DNA of 64,000 nucleotides from Elymus sibiricus (GCA_039707655.1 CM077673.1:9946001-10010000), one strand, 5' to 3'. Shown: positions 20,214 to 34,231, counted from the first letter of the stretch. The notes: generated by a model not told the origin, from the sequence alone. Made by a program: numbers and translations.

Positions 20214-20679
20214 TAGGATGCAACACACGTTGTATACTTTTAGACCGTCGATGCATTTTTTTTTCTGAGAGTATGGAGTTCACCATGCTAGCTCCTTTTC
20301 TACCTCTCGGCCTGGAGGCCTATAAGGAGGTTGTGCAATACTGGTTTGGAGTCCATCACTCTCCTACTTCCGGCATCTTTTGGAGTATTTTTTAAAGCAT
20401 AATCCTTTGGAGTTGGAGCTGGCCTGATAGTGGTCCACCTGTCCCAAGTCCCCGACGGCGACATGAGTGCACCTGTGCTCAATTGTAATCTTAATTCTTA
20501 TTTTAGGTTCTCCTTGCAATCATTAAGGACAATATTGCAACTTTCTTTCTATCGAGTCCTTCTACGAGCCGTAAAATCACCAACTATAGTTAATGCAGTT
20601 ATGGGTCCTTACTCCTTAGAGACCCTTGTACCATCGAAAAAATAATAGAGATGTTTTCCTAACAAGAAAATGGATCCAA
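20214..20679. other. Unassigned DNA (also 41989-42453)
   Basis: There are short frames on both strands, for example 20300-20482 on the minus strand (60 codons) and 20430-20645 on the plus strand. No domain, repeat or terminal structure is recognised. Confidence 0.35.
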
Positions 20680-21504
20680 ATATATCGAGTATTTAACAAA
20701 AAACTACCGCATTTGGGGTTGAAGTCCCACAGAACTACGGTTTTAAAGTTGTTAGCAAAACACTAGCACTCTAGGGGTTTCTCATTGCTAGAAACTACCA
20801 AAAACTTTCGATGACCATTTTAGACGAGATAAGTTCGATTATGACAGGGATGGGCCCCCTGTCAGGGCTGACAGTTATGACAGAAGGGCCTCACATGTCA
20901 GCAGTCTCTCCCCCCAACCACTCAACTCTTCTCTCGCGGACATTCTCTCAAACACCCTGAGGGCACCCAAATTTTTCTTCCTCCGCCGTTGTTGCCGGAC
21001 CTCACCGGTGATGTGATCTCTCGAGCACGGCGAAGCAGCTGTCAGTGCGCTTGAGGGGGCCGCTAGATCCGGACCATCATCCAAATTCGTGACGGGAACG
21101 ATGCCGCCCGCTACTGCATCATGCCTCGGGCTTCTCAACATGGAGCGAACAAGCCTCGGCGAGCCCAGCTTGCAGCAGAGTGGATACATGGCAGTCGAGC
21201 GCCTCCGCGGGCGACGAGCATGACTGCGACGGATATTGTGACGTGACCGGCCAGTCAACATGGTCTCCTTCCCTCGTCACCTGTGCTCAAAAACTTTTTG
21301 ACTTTCAAACCACGTCGGTCTGATGGGTGGGTCCCGCCTATAATAAACGCATTTAAATCGTCTAAAACGGTCATGATCTAAAAGTGGTAATTTTTAGCAA
21401 CGAGACACCCCTGGAGTTGTAGTTTTTTGTTGACGTTTTGGAAATGGTAGTTCAGCGGAAGCCAACCCAAATGCGGTAGTTTTTGTTATATACTCCAATA
21501 TATC
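20680..21504. mobile_element. Long-inverted-repeat (MULE-like) element, unit 1
   Basis: The left arm (20680 to about 20830, with AACAAAAAACTACCGCATTT) matches the reverse complement of the right arm (about 21350-21504) over some 150 bp with mismatches. Between the arms is GC-rich DNA with a 128-codon minus-strand frame (20875-21261) that is not recognised. Long terminal inverted repeats around GC-rich filler suggest a non-autonomous Mutator-like element carrying foreign DNA. A 9-bp target duplication was not resolved, so the superfamily is tentative. Confidence 0.55.
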
Positions 21505-24145
21505 CTTGTTGATTTTATATACACAAGCGTCAAGTTGCCTTCTAAAATATTCATGTGTTGTAGCCACCACTATTCCACGATCGCGCCGGCTACATGTGAT
21601 GTGCGACCGCTGCCGCTGCACAATAGCCCTCTGCGTCAAGCCGTCGTCCATAGTTTGCATCTCACCCACCAAAGTCAACCACACATTTGGAGACATGAAC
21701 CCTCCCTAAGACCTTTCGGTGACCATCGCCGTCGTGAAGCCACAGGAGGTCACAGCACCACAATCTGTAGTTACCACCCCTAGCCGGCCAGATCCGGATC
21801 ACCACCACCAAGCCGTCAAGTTCTGAACTAGGCCAACCACGCCGAGGCGACCATGAAACACCAAAGCCGCGGTCGTCGGACATCAAATCTGACTGCCGCG
21901 CCATCCGCATGGCCACGGAAAATCGCCACCACCTAGAGGCCACTGGGTTGCCGCCCAGGTTCCATGACTCCGCCGCCCACAGGAGACAGTTGGAGGACCC
22001 CGTCACCACGACAGAGGTAGGCGTACGCGGCGCTAACGAGGATGGCGCGTGGGGATGTTATCCTTGTGATGCCTATCCTCCCACATCACATGCCTCAGCC
22101 ACCCGTAGCGTGTCAGCGCTGCATCTTCATCATGCTAGCGCATCTCCCGCTGCGTGCCACCTATCAAGGAGGGAAGATGTGACCCTACCTCCGCGGACGC
22201 CAACCAGCCTTCGTCCGGTGGCGTCCCGCGACGATGGCGAGGAATAGAAGATGTGAGGAAGAGCCGGGAACCAGGCGGCGCTAGGGTTTGCTATGTCGCT
22301 TGCAAGAGCGACGCAAGCGAATGAAGCATTCTAAAAATTGGGAGATAATGTCGCTTCCTGCCCTCTGCACCAAATAGGGATGCACATAACCTTTTTAGCA
22401 TGAGTATCAAGATAAGTATGGTCCTCAAAGAATTTTTTAAATGAGTATCAAGGTTTTCTCTTGATGAATGGTTCCACCACACACCGAGCTTGATCCCCAA
22501 TAAATAAGCGAAAACCCATGTGCATCACCTGTCAATTCTAGGAATTGCACCAAGATGTTTTGGCTGCACAACCGCATGCGTAACCATTGATCTAAGGCTC
22601 TCTTTGTTAAAATTTGGGAGAGAATTTCACTTACCGGCCTCTGCACCAACTATTAGGTTGCATAACCGCATGCCTAACCAGTGAGCTAAGACTCTCTTTG
22701 TTAAAATTTGGGAGATAACTTCACTTACTGGCCTCTGCACCAACTATTAGGTTGCACAACCGCATGCCTAACCAGTGAGCTAAGACTCTCTTTGTTAAAA
22801 TTTGGGAGGGAATTTCACTTACCGACCTCTACACCAACTATTAGGGTGAACAACTGCATGCCTAATCAGTAAGCTATGACCCTCTTTACTAAAATTTGGG
22901 AGATAATTTCACTTACCGGCCTCTGCACCAATTAGCGATGCACACAACCATTTTAATATGAGATACCAAGATAAATATGGTCCTCAAAGAATTTTTCTCA
23001 ACGAATACCAATATATTATCTTGATGAGTGATTCCATCGCACACCTTACTTCATCCTCAATAAATGAAAAAAAAAGTTGTGGATCATGTGTCAATTCTAG
23101 AAATTGAACCAGGGTTGTTAGGCAACACAACTGCATGCCCAACCACCGAGCTAAAGCTTTATTTGCAAATCAGCTGACACTTGCTTCACTAGAACCCATC
23201 ACCCAAAAGTTGTACAAACTTCCTGCATCGGATGCCCTCATGACATTGTTTAACAACGCATATTGCTGGTGTTTAACAAGTACAGATGAAAACGGTGCCC
23301 ACTAAGCATGGAATGTCTTCTTAGATCTGACGTTACATAGTCAAATCCGTTGGTCCAGACTACGCTTCCACACATCTTACGGAGGTGCTCCAGAAGAGCC
23401 TGTGCGAAACAGAAAAACCATACGATAGCTCTCACGAATGCTAATTGCAACGTATCACACCCATCATCACATTTCCTGTAAGTACCAGGCCTAACCCGAC
23501 TGAGTGGAGACCCAAGGTATTTCCCGTTGAACTCGCGGATGTCGTGCACGATGTACACGCTGCTTTCCTCCCAGTGACCACACTGTCAGCGCAATAGCAT
23601 TTCACTTGTACCACAATGTAGAACTTTGGCAACGGCAAATATACACAAGCGTCAAGTTTCCTTCTAAAACATTCATGTACATAGATATTGATTAAAATGT
23701 ACTCATATAAGTTCTTGTAAACAATATGGCCATTTTGTAACAAGGCTAACAAAATAAGAAGCTGTTTGGATTGCAACCGAGAGTTGTCCCAACCACAAAA
23801 TGAACGCTGACCGCTAGGATGAAAGCCAATTCTTCATAGCTGCACTAAATATTTGTCGCTAGTTCAGATCTTACGCTCATATGCGGGTAATACAGAGGCG
23901 GCGGATTCCCTTGCCAAAATATTATGGACCGGCAACAGCTCATTTTATCTTTTGACAGCTCTACTAAATCATATGTATGGCAGTATCCAGCTTCTCTTTT
24001 CAAAGTGCACACAACTTATATAAACTTATCATTGGAAGCAACCATCCAATGCCAGCAATTCAGTGGCTCTAGAAAGCATGCAGTCACCTCAAGCAAATTT
24101 TTTCTTTTGGCTCCTCCTGATTAATAGGCTAAATATCAGGGAGAT

Positions 24146-24696
24146 TTTGCAGTGAAAGAATTTCTTCATTGACAATTGCACATGTGTCATTTGCGATGAC
24201 TACACGTTGGAGGCTAGAGATCATTTGTTGTTTCATTGCTGGTTTTTCTCAAGTTTGTTGGAGGTACATCTGTCCAACTTGGTCCCCAAGTAATTCTAAC
24301 ATTTAGACACAAGTAGCTCAGTTGTGCGATCATTTACAATTACCATTTGCCATTCACATTATCATAGTAGTCTCTTGGGCCATTTGGAACACAAAAATGA
24401 TTTCATCTTCAACAATGTTTTTCCCAGTCTTTATGCTTGCAGGCGTCGTCTTAAAGAAGACCTTGATTTGTTGGTTCACAGAGCAACCAGGAAACACTTA
24501 GCTGCTCTTCTACAATGGGTGCAATCTTTTAATTGAGGAAGCTTTCACTATTTTGCATAGAGTTGTATAGCTTAGCCCCTTCTTCTCGGGTTGTTGTTGT
24601 ATTTGTATTTCTAATCAGTTCTTCCATTCCTTTTGTTTTCTTTGTTTTGTTTTAATTTTGAACTTTGTACTATTATTTAACATTCAAATTTTTTTT
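24146..24696 (+). mobile_element. Decayed LINE 3' end, copy 2
   Basis: This is the tandem duplicate of the remnant at 2330-2880, with the same zinc-knuckle region and QWVQSFN terminus (ending at 24536) and the same T-rich tail. Confidence 0.65.
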
Positions 24697-25057
24697 ACAG
24701 AAGAGTCCCGCTATTTCTCTCGAAAAATCTCGCCAGGCACAGGCGACACTCTGCAATCCATCTCCTCGACCGGCAACTGATGTTTGCTTAGTAGCGAAAC
24801 ACGGCCGTGGTATTAGTAACCATACTAGTGTGGTTTAAACAAAAACCTGGTAGGATACTGACTTTAGATATTTTGGTGTATTACCACATGAAATATCAAC
24901 ACGAGATAACACACTTGCAAACGTGTTCAAAGAGGACATGTTTACAAACCACATCAGGACAAGCTCAGCAAAGCAGCCCCTGACATCTTGGCCGGCTGTA
25001 CAAATGAGTTGATAGTTTGCGGTACCTTACACAAAACAAGAGGCGGACCTAGCGAGA

Positions 25058-25615
25058 TCAGTCCCATCCCATGAGCATGTTGGCAACACCGTCGACGATC
25101 CTGCTCCGCGCCGAGCAGGAGACGTCTCGGTCGTCCTCGCCCAGGTGCACCCTGTACACCTCCCACTCCCGGTCGTCCACCACATGTCTCCCGATCTCTG
25201 CCTGCAAAAACACCATTCACCACAGGAATCACATCGACGCTATGATGATAGGTATGTATCGTAGTCGGTAGAAATGGATGATCATGGTGTATTGAAAGTT
25301 GGGGCTTTGCCGTTACAGGCACATGTGTACCAAGAAGATGCGCTTCTCAAGGTTCTTGAGCACAAGGGTTATGTCATGCAACACCAGCGGCCGGCCCTTC
25401 CCAGAGACCTCGACTGGGTTTGCCACTAGGAGCTCCGCGTCAGGCCCCCGGTTCACCAACGCCACATGCAGAGGGCGCCGGAGCTCCGCCTGTAGGCGGG
25501 AGCACAACACGCTCTTCTTGTGCTCGTCGATGATCTTCTTCCCATTTGGCTGCACTACAAACAGGTCCACCTCGCAGCCGCCATTTCGCCCCGTGTAGAA
25601 CCGGCCATAGGAGAT
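25058..25615 (-). pseudogene. Headless ACR gene, exons 4-5 only, copy 2
   Basis: This is the tandem duplicate of 3242-3799. Exon 4 is 25331-25615 and exon 5 is 25058-25201, both in frame with intact splice borders. It is cut at the 25701/25702 junction like copy 1. A few residues differ from copy 1: LQAELRRP here, against LQVELWRP in copy 1. The intact copy also reads LQAELRRP. Confidence 0.85.
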
Positions 25616-25701
25616 CTGAGACAAAAAAATAGATGTGATTAGCTGCTAGGAGTACCATCCATAGGAGATCTGAAAGGAAACGGGTTGGCCATGTTTCATA
25701 T

Positions 25702-28700
25702 ACCTGGGCCAATAACAGAGCAAACCCAACCTTTGAAAAACATGACCGGGTACTAGTTACCACCGACTGGGAATTTAAATATCCCCTAGCTTCGGTACGG
25801 GCACTAGAAAGAATCAAGGCCTTATCGGATCACGCTCCATTGCTTACCGATTTCGGTCAGGCAGCTCCAAGTGCGAATTGCCATCAGTTCAAATTTGAAC
25901 TGGGATGGCTCACTAGAGAGGGTTTTCACGAGCTGGTTAAAAAAGTGTGGCAACGCCAACCTCGTGGTAACACGCCAATTCAACGATGGAATAATCGTAT
26001 CCGCGCTCTGCGCCGATTCCTTCGTGGTTGGGCTAAACACACTGCTGGTATCTACAAGAAAAAGAAGTTGCGACTCTCTACCTTAATTGATACTCTCGAT
26101 AAAATCGCGGAGGCGAGGCCTCTTTCTGCCACGGAGATTGAGCAAAAAAGTCATCTCAATGAGCAGCTAGCCCGCCTCTTACGCGAGGAGGAAATTAAAT
26201 GGTACCAGCGGTGTAAGACGGACTCGCTCGTCCTAGGTGATGATAATACGAAATACTTTCAAATGTTGGCCAATGGCAGACATAGAAAGAAACGTATCTT
26301 CGCTCTAGATCAGGAGGAGGGTCGGATCGAGGGGGACGCACCACTAAAAAACTTCATTACAAAGTATTACAAAGAACTTTTTGGACCATCAGCCGATACA
26401 ACTCTTGAGATGGATGAGTCTATTAGTCATGACATTCATCAAGTTTCAGCTACGGAAAATGAATTCCTAACCTCTCCATTCTCTGAGGAGGAAATTCGTA
26501 CTGCGGTGTTTCAGATGGAACACAACAAGTCTCCGGGTCCGGATGGTTTTCCGGCGGAGTTCTATCAATGTTTTTGGGAAATGATTAAGTCAGACTTGGT
26601 TCAGTTGTTTAATGAACTGCATGCTCACCAACTTGACATCTCCCGCTTAAACTTTGGGGAAATCATTCTTCTACCTAAGACTAAAGATGCTAGTCGGATT
26701 CAACAATATAGACCGATTTGCCTACTAAACGTAAGCTTTAAAATCTTTACAAAGGTTGCGACTAACCGGCTGAACGGGGTGGCTGACCATGTAGTCAAAC
26801 CCACCCAAACAGCTTTCATGCAAGGACGGAACATATTGGATGGTGTTGCTGTTCTGCATGAAACTGTACACGAGCTTCATCATAAAAAGTTGAATGGAGT
26901 TATATTTAAAATCGACTTCGAAAATGCTTATGATAAAGTGAAATGGCCCTTTCTGTTGCAAACATTACGCATGAAGGGGTTTTCCAATACATGGTGTCGA
27001 TGGGTAGAGAGTTTCGTGTCTGGAGGTAGTGTGGCCATCAAGGTAAATGATGATGTGGGCAATTACTTTCAGACTAGGAAGGGGCTTCGTCAAGGGGACC
27101 CCGCATCCCCCATTTTGTTTAACATTGTGGCTGATATGCTAGCTACCCTTGTTGAGAGGGCCAAGATAGCCGGACAAGTCACCGGTGTCATACCTCATTT
27201 GGTAGAAGGAGGACTATCTATTTTACAATATGCGGATGATACCATTCTGTTTTTGGATCACGATTTAGAAAAAGCCAGAAACCTTAAATTGCTGTTATGT
27301 GCTTTTGAGGAACTCTCTGGTCTCAAAATTAATTTTCATAAGAGTGAACTCTTCTGTTTCGGCGAGGCCGCAGAAGTAGCACCTGATTATGGTGAAATCT
27401 TTGGCTGTCAACTCGGGCAATTTCCGATTCGTTATCTGGGCATCCCCATTCATTATCGGCGCTTGACGATAGCTGAATGGAAGCATGTAGAAGAGAGACT
27501 GGAGAAACACCTGGCCAGTTGGAAGGCCAAACTCTTGTCCTATGGGGTCGATTAATTTTGATCAACTCGGTCCTCACCAATATGGTTCTTTACATGTTAT
27601 CATTCTTCCATCTTCCAAAAGGAGTGCTTCAGCGCCTAGATTACTTTAGATCAAGATTTTTTTGGCAGAGTGATAATGAAACCAAGAAATATCGTCTGGC
27701 TAGGTGGAATGTATTATGTCGACCTAAAAGCCAAGGGGGTCTTGGAATCCAGGACCTTGAGATCAAAAACATCGCACTTCTCAGCAAATGGGTGTATAAA
27801 CTACTCACTGAGAATGGTGTTTGGCAGGAAATCATTCATAATAAATACGTGGGTTCCAAAGCAATATCTCAAGTGTACTGGAAACCTGGCGATTCTCATT
27901 TTTGGAGTGGGGTGATGAAAGCTAAAGAATTATTTTTTCAATTTGGAACGTTCTCGGTCAGGGACGGCTCCCAAGTCCATTTCTGGGAAGATACCTGGTT
28001 GGGGACCAATCCGCTTAGTGTGCAATACCCAAGCTTGTACCGGATTGTTAGACATAAGTTTGTCACGATCAAACAAGTTTTGGGTCAGGAAAATCTTGAT
28101 ATTTCTTTTCGTAGGGATCTTCTAGGACCTCGTTTGGCAGCCTGGAATGAATTGCTCATCCGTTTGGGGGCCATCCAGCTGTCGGAGGAACCGGATATCT
28201 TTAGATGGAAATTGCATCAGAATGGCAAGTTTTCAGTCAAGTCCATGTACGATGCACTGGTCCATAATGAGGTTCCGATTGATAACAGGAAATTGTGGAA
28301 GCTCAAAATCCCTCTAAAAGTGAAGATATTCCTCTGGTTTCTCAATAGAGGGGTGATCTTAACTAGGGATAATTTGGCACGACGTAACTGGCAAGGGTGC
28401 AAAAAATGTGTTTTCTGCCATCATGACGAGTCCATTAAACACTTATTTTTTGAGTGCAAGTTTGCTCGGTCTATATGGGCCATTGATCAAATTGCTTCGA
28501 ATCTTTATCCCCCTCGTAGTGCACGGAACATGTTCGGCAATTGGTTGTGGGGAATAGATAAACAATTTTCTGCACACATTCTAGTGGGGGCGGCTGCCTT
28601 ATGTTGGGCTCTGTGGCTCACCAGGAATGACATAGTTTTTAACCATAAATGTGTTTCATCTCCTATGCAGGTTATTCATATATGTTCACGATGGCTCCGT

Positions 28701-28838
28701 ATGTGGTCTATCCTGCAGAAGCCGGAGGATAGAGACCTTTTTATGATGGCGTCTACTCGGCTGGAGCGTTCAGCCAGGGAGGTTTTCTACCCCCATGGAT
28801 GGCGGTGTGATCTTCGGATAGGATCGGCCACATCTTAG
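25702..28838 (+). pseudogene. LINE ORF2-like polyprotein with one frameshift, unit 2
   Basis: The frame is open from the junction through the endonuclease end (TFEKHDRVLVTTDWE) and most of RT, with no stop at the position mutated in unit 1. The catalytic aspartate is retained (FKIDFENAYDKV), as is YADD. Loss of one G at 27544-27547 shifts the frame within RT. Translation ends at 27555, and the thumb and zinc-binding tail continue in another frame to 28838. The two unit copies were thus disabled by different mutations after the duplication. Confidence 0.85.
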
Positions 28839-29011
28839 GCTGGCTTTATCTTGATTTTGTCGTACTGGCTGTTTGAGCCTTTTCTTTTTCCTTTTCGGTT
28901 TTTGGACTTGTTGGCTGCGTGCATCTAGTTATGCAGAGGCCGGGCGTTCTACGATGCGATTGTATCAACTCGATATTTCAATTCAATGAAAAGTCCTTTA
29001 TCGAAAAAAAA
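25702..29011 (+). mobile_element. L1-type LINE, 5'-truncated at the array junction, unit 2
   Basis: This is the duplicate of the LINE at 3886-7196 with the same broken 5' end and the same 3' UTR and A run (to about 29011). The coding frame ends at 28838. It is one base shorter because of a deletion in a G run near 27545. Confidence 0.85.
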
Positions 29012-29147
29012 TCTGCACAATGTAGGCCGGCTAGCTGGAGGCCAGTAGGCTGGTTCTGTTTGACCAGTGCCAGAAGCAAGAAAACCTCATGCCAAGATGA
29101 GATTGCTGGATCCGGCTTCATTGATGTTTGGTCTTCTGCGCGCCGAT

Positions 29148-29619
29148 GGATACGCCCCATCGCCATGGCGAGCTCATCTGTTAGGATTGGAATTGACTGG
29201 GCATGCAACGTTTGGTAGCCATGTGGATCCACTTGCTCTGTAAACAGATCCACCAATGTCTATAATTTCGGACAGGTATGATAAAATTCTCGGATTTTCT
29301 TGGTTAATCAACTGCAACTAATTGTATTGTTAGTCTTCTAGCCTTCATCAGGTAAAATCTCAGCCTGAATATCGTCAACATCTGGATATGCCCCATCGCC
29401 ATGGCGAGCTCATCTGTTAGGATTGGAATTGACTAGGCATGCAACGTTTGGTAGCCATGTGGATCCACTTGCTCTGTAAACAGATCCACCAATGTCTATA
29501 ATTTCGGATAGGTATGATAAAAATCTCGGATTTTCTTGGTTAATCAACTGCAACCAATTGTATTGTTAGTCTTCTAGCCTTCATCAGGTAAAATCTCAGC
29601 CTGAATATCGTCAACATAG
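29148..29619. repeat. 236-bp direct tandem repeat, unit 2
   Basis: This is the same pair of repeats as at 7333-7804, with copies starting at 29148 and 29384. It was present before the large duplication. Confidence 0.9.
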
Positions 29620-30388
29620 CAGTATACTCCCCCCCACCCCCAGAGCAACTTACTTATTTCAGCCTCGATTTTTTGGGTCCTAACTCTCTTCTAGTAGAAC
29701 CCGGTCTATATTACTCAAATTATTGTGAACACAGATCTAATATTGACCTGACAAACATACAAGCTGGATTTATGTCTTGGTCTAGAAGAATCAACAGTTG
29801 TTCTGTTTGGCACATCTGCAACCCATATATTGAGATAAGTGTTCTCCGTAAGCCGGCATACATATGTTTGATACAAATATAGCTATGGGATACACGTTTA
29901 AATGTCTATTGATAACAGTCACATAAACTTATATTTATTATTATTGATCTTTACTTAAGGGCCTTGGGTTCTAGTTTCGCCTCAGGCCACCGAAACCTTA
30001 GCACCGGTCATGATCGTTGTTGGCCTCCCTGGCAGGCATTCCCTCGTCACTATGCTCAATAGTTTACTTTGGAAGTTGAAGCGAGCAGACATGGGAAGCT
30101 AAATGACTTTGCCTAAACATTTCCCGCCGACCTGGGAGTACGTATTATCTTCGGCAAGGATCCAACATTCATACTAATTTCTAATGTAACCTACCCCATC
30201 ACTATAAGCCGCCTATGCTCAACCATCCAACTTCTAGTTTATCTGATTGCTGATCCACTGTGTTTTTTTAGAGAACGTGCTGATCTGCTGTAACCCACCA
30301 TGTCAGTTCATTGCAATTCCCAAGCACATGTTACTGTAAGCATGTACATCATTCCCCATTTATGGTCCTAAACAATCAGAAAATGGTA

Positions 30389-30626
30389 CTCCCTCCATTC
30401 CTTTATACAAGGCCACTTCATATTTTTATGACTTAACTTTGACCATTAATTTTATCAACAAAAAGTGAGTTATATGCCACAAATAGTACTTCATTAGATT
30501 CACATTTCAAAGAACTTTCCGATGATATATTTTTGATGACATATAATTCATATGTTGTTGACTAAAATTGCAAGTCAAAGTTTGATACGAAAAACAAAGT
30601 GGCCTTGTATAAGGGAATGGAGGTAG
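30389..30626. mobile_element. Stowaway-like MITE, unit 2
   Basis: This is the duplicate of the MITE at 8573-8810, with the same TA-flanked terminal inverted repeats. Confidence 0.88.
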
Positions 30627-30739
30627 TAGCTTCTAATAAAGAAGGCACAGTAAAAAGTTGTATGTATGCACTTAAGAGTCATTTGTTTCACATCTATCAT
30701 AAACATGGCATCATACAAATAAAATGGAAGGTTAAAAAT

Positions 30740-33700
30740 TCACAGTTGTTGTCGCTTTTGCCATTCTCGAATTGCAAAACGAAGGGCATTGTTCGGTATC
30801 AACTCATGGTGTGTGAAGTTGACATAGGCCATGGGTGAAATTTTGTTCCCCATTTGAAACCAGTCCTTGATGGCATCACCTTCATATGTGAATCCATCAG
30901 CAGCAATGTGTGGATCCCTCATGATCTCCTGAAAATATTATATAAAGATGCAAGGTTATATCAAACTAATTCAGTGACTAAATTGTAAAGATTGCAGGTG
31001 CTTAATTGGGCAAGAGAAAGGTGTGGCTGCTCCCGGGTGAACGGTGAATTCAAAAAGAATACAAAACAATATTAAAAAAATCTGAAATTTCAGGAATTCA
31101 AACATTTGATGTTCTTGCAAATTTTCAGCCACAAATAAATTTGAGGAGCCCTCACAAAAAAAATACTGCTCAAAAGTTCATAATTTTTTTCCATTGACTT
31201 TATTTTTTAGATGAAGGCTCCTGAATGTCTTTTCGTGGCTCAAACTTTGCAAGAACATAACATGTTTGACCAGGTTTCATGTCCAGAAATTTCAGAATTT
31301 TTTAATTTTGTTTTGTATTTTTTTTAATTTACGGTTCATGGGGGTGTACGTGCACCCTGGAGTAGAAAATCCACTCCCGCCGGGGAAAAAGCTAGTTAAC
31401 TGTTTGTGTGACTGGCATCACAGGATTCTGGTGCTTCATTTCTGTGTTTCGTTAACGAACCTGCGTCATTGGACAGATGAAAAACGTTGGTGGCCCACAT
31501 TTGTTGTCTTGACAGTTCATTATAGCTTGCAAAACATCCCAGACCTCCTTTGCAAGATTAGGCCGCTCCTTTCGCTCTAAACGGCAACATCGCAGTGCTA
31601 GTCTTGCCAACTCTTCAGCACACTCAGGTGGCCATTCCCCTGCTGAAGTATCAATTATATCTCGCAACATGTCTTCTCTAATGGCTGCCTCCACAACATG
31701 TGGAAGGCCTAGGGGGCTCTTATTAGTTAGCAATCGCATCAGCACTATTCCATAGGAGTAGACGTCATATTGTGCTGTGAGCTCCCCTGAGGCAATATAT
31801 GCCGGGTCCATGTATCCCATTGTGCCCTTGAGTTGGTTTGTTCGGTGATACGGGGTGATAGTGGTGTTTGTTACATTCAAGTGATGAGAGATCCCAAAGT
31901 CTGCCAGTTTGCAAACAAAGCTGGCGTCGAGAAGGACATTGTCAGGCTTGAGATCACCATGGGCAATGCCTCTTGGTTTGTTGGAGTGGAGGAAGATAAG
32001 TGCCGTGCAGATGTCGGCAGCGATTTTGATGCGCGTTCGCCATTGGAGCGGCTCTCTTTGGTCGTCGCACTGCAGACAGTCCTCTAGGCTTCCATTCGAC
32101 AAGAATTCGAAGATCAAAGCTTTGGCCTCCATGCACACTCCTATCAGGGTCACAAGGTTCGGATGCCTCATCCTACGAAGTGTTTCTACCTGTAATATAT
32201 TGGAAAGTCACATATTTGGATGCACCATTTTACTTGCTTTCATCTGACAACACGTCTTAATCTTAATGATGAAAAGTACCTCGTCATTAAACTCTTTATC
32301 TCCTGTTGTGCCTTCACGGTTGAATTTCTTTATCGCTACGGTAGTATGTCGTAGGAATCCCTTGTAGACGGTTGCACACCCACCAACCCCAATCTTTTTG
32401 GATTCATCAAAGTTGTCCGTCGCTTCATTTATCTCTGTGTAGCTGAACTCTGTTAAGGCAACATCACTAGTAGGGCCAAATACACTGTTCTCAAGTTCTG
32501 CTCTTTGCTCATTTGCCTTTTGCAGCTCTTTGCATATATAGAGGTGTTCTTTTCTGAGTCCAGTGTTTTCTCTGGTCAATCTATCCTCTACCTCTTTTTT
32601 TTTCTTTGCGGAGTGCATTCTCCCGTGCTTTGAACTGCAAGAAAAAAGTTCGATTAGTTGAGAGACAGATGCACCAGGTAACATAAATGCTATGTTTCAG
32701 AGAAGAGAGTTGGGAAAATATGGTAGATTAGGCATCAACAATGGATAGCTAAAGGCATGTGAAGATTTCAAATAACATACCATCATAGAAGCTTCAAACA
32801 GATTCCTCACGGCTTTCAGCTGGCCCTCGGATGCTTCTTTTTTCGAGCACTCCAGTTCATTGCGGACTCGGTGTAGTTGCTCAAACACATCAAGTTGCAC
32901 ACCAGTTTCTACCTATAAAAAAATATGTTCGCTTTAAATTCTAGGTATAACAACATTAGGTATTACATCTAACAGGAAACCAATAGACCTTGGTTGGTCG
33001 ACGAAAATTTAGATGTTAGAGCAATATCAGTAAGTTTTAACAAAGTGGAATTTTTCCACAGTGCTAGTGGCAAACATTAGATACACTACTGGTTGAATGT
33101 GACTACAAACATGAACACATTTTGTTGTCAACCATTTTTCTCTACACTTGTACCTCTTAAATTGTAGTTCTAACATTAAATGCAACATGGATGCCATTTG
33201 CCTTTATCTCTTGGTTGCTGCTCAATGGATTACATGAATGAAAACTGCCTATAATGTTACTAGCATATAGTGCATATTCATATTTGAAAACATAGTACTT
33301 GATTTCCCATTGACAGTTTTTCATTTTAGATAATGGAAGAATAGTTCCCATATATAGGGTACACAAACATAAAATTACTGTACCCTCTGCACACATCCAT
33401 AAAATTATTATGATTCAGTAGAGAACTCTGCTCAGTCCAATTAATGTGGCTTACCATAGAGTGTTGATGCACTTTAGAGCCTGCAATCGAAACAGGTACT
33501 GTTGAACCATTCATAGTATTTAAATCCTCCAGAGCCGGTGAGGATCCTCCAGTGCTTTGCTGGCTGGAATTTAGGGAGAAACCTGTTAGTGTCATATCAA
33601 TTGACTGCTGCCTTGCACCTGATATAGTTTCCGCGCTGTCTGTTCTCAATCCTGACAAGGGATATGTATAGCTAACTGGCTGCTTGGACCGTCGTTGATG

Positions 33701-34079
33701 GGCTTGTTGATCTGTGGAGCCTAAGAAACCTGGATACCCTGGTGATAGGGATTGACATCTTTTAGGGAACCCGGGTCGATCTGAATCAGTGCTGGTGCAG
33801 CTGGTTCGCGGTGACTCTAGTTTTGTAGAAAGTTGAGTGGCCGCCCTAAAACATGATGAACCATGGCACCGTTGTTTTGTCAGCTGGAAACTTAGGGTAG
33901 TCGTTCGAGCCGAAACATGCAAATTTTATGTAGTATTTGCTTTATGTAGTCTTGAGGGCTGCATGCGGTCATACCTAGAGCAAGCAAGAGTTTCGTTGCA
34001 AATATAGAAGATCTGGCAATATGGTTTAGCCTGTAGATGCACGATGGCTGCGACTTTTGATTTTGGTACTTTCCTCTTC
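30740..34079 (-). pseudogene. U-box protein kinase (PUB33/35-like), 3' block, unit 2
   Basis: This is the duplicate of 8924-12263. Exons are 33975-34079, 33455-33845, 32781-32912, 32280-32634, 31461-32189 and 30740-30928. The kinase motifs are the same (GxGxxA loop, VAIKK, HGDLKPDN, DFG), with the same U-box (MRDPHIAADGFTYEGDAI) and the same A9 run at about 32604-32612 that breaks the frame between coiled coil and kinase. With the 5' block at 39674-41426 the nine exons total 2515 nt, one more than a multiple of three. That is what a single extra base would give, and about 838 codons is near the family's usual length. This copy needs only that one base to be open. Confidence 0.85.
31027..31365. 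mobile_element. Foldback MITE in the last intron of the kinase gene, unit 2
   Basis: This is the duplicate of the inverted-repeat element at 9211-9549, in the same intron of the unit 2 kinase gene. Confidence 0.7.
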
Positions 34080-34231
34080 CTGTTCATGAAAGATTCACAA
34101 TCAACATAAATAAATCAGATTATTAACTTGAGTGTGTTTTTTTTTTCGATAAGGGACTTGTACTTTGGAATTTAGATAGAGAGGGAGATGATAGTTAGTA
34201 AACCTTATAGACTTTAGACAGAGGAAGATGC

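Larger units (their letters stand above)
3886..25701. repeat. Complete tandem unit 1, 21,816 bp
   Basis: The unit runs from a LINE broken inside its endonuclease domain to ACR intron 3. Positions correspond to unit 2 at an offset of +21816 through 12.3 kb, then about +21833, +21791 and +21774 as small indels accumulate. Lesions private to this unit include a stop near 4060 in the LINE, two stops in the copia polyprotein (near 15092 and 16961), and a 1-bp deletion in the kinase-gene USP exon near 18000. Confidence 0.92.
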
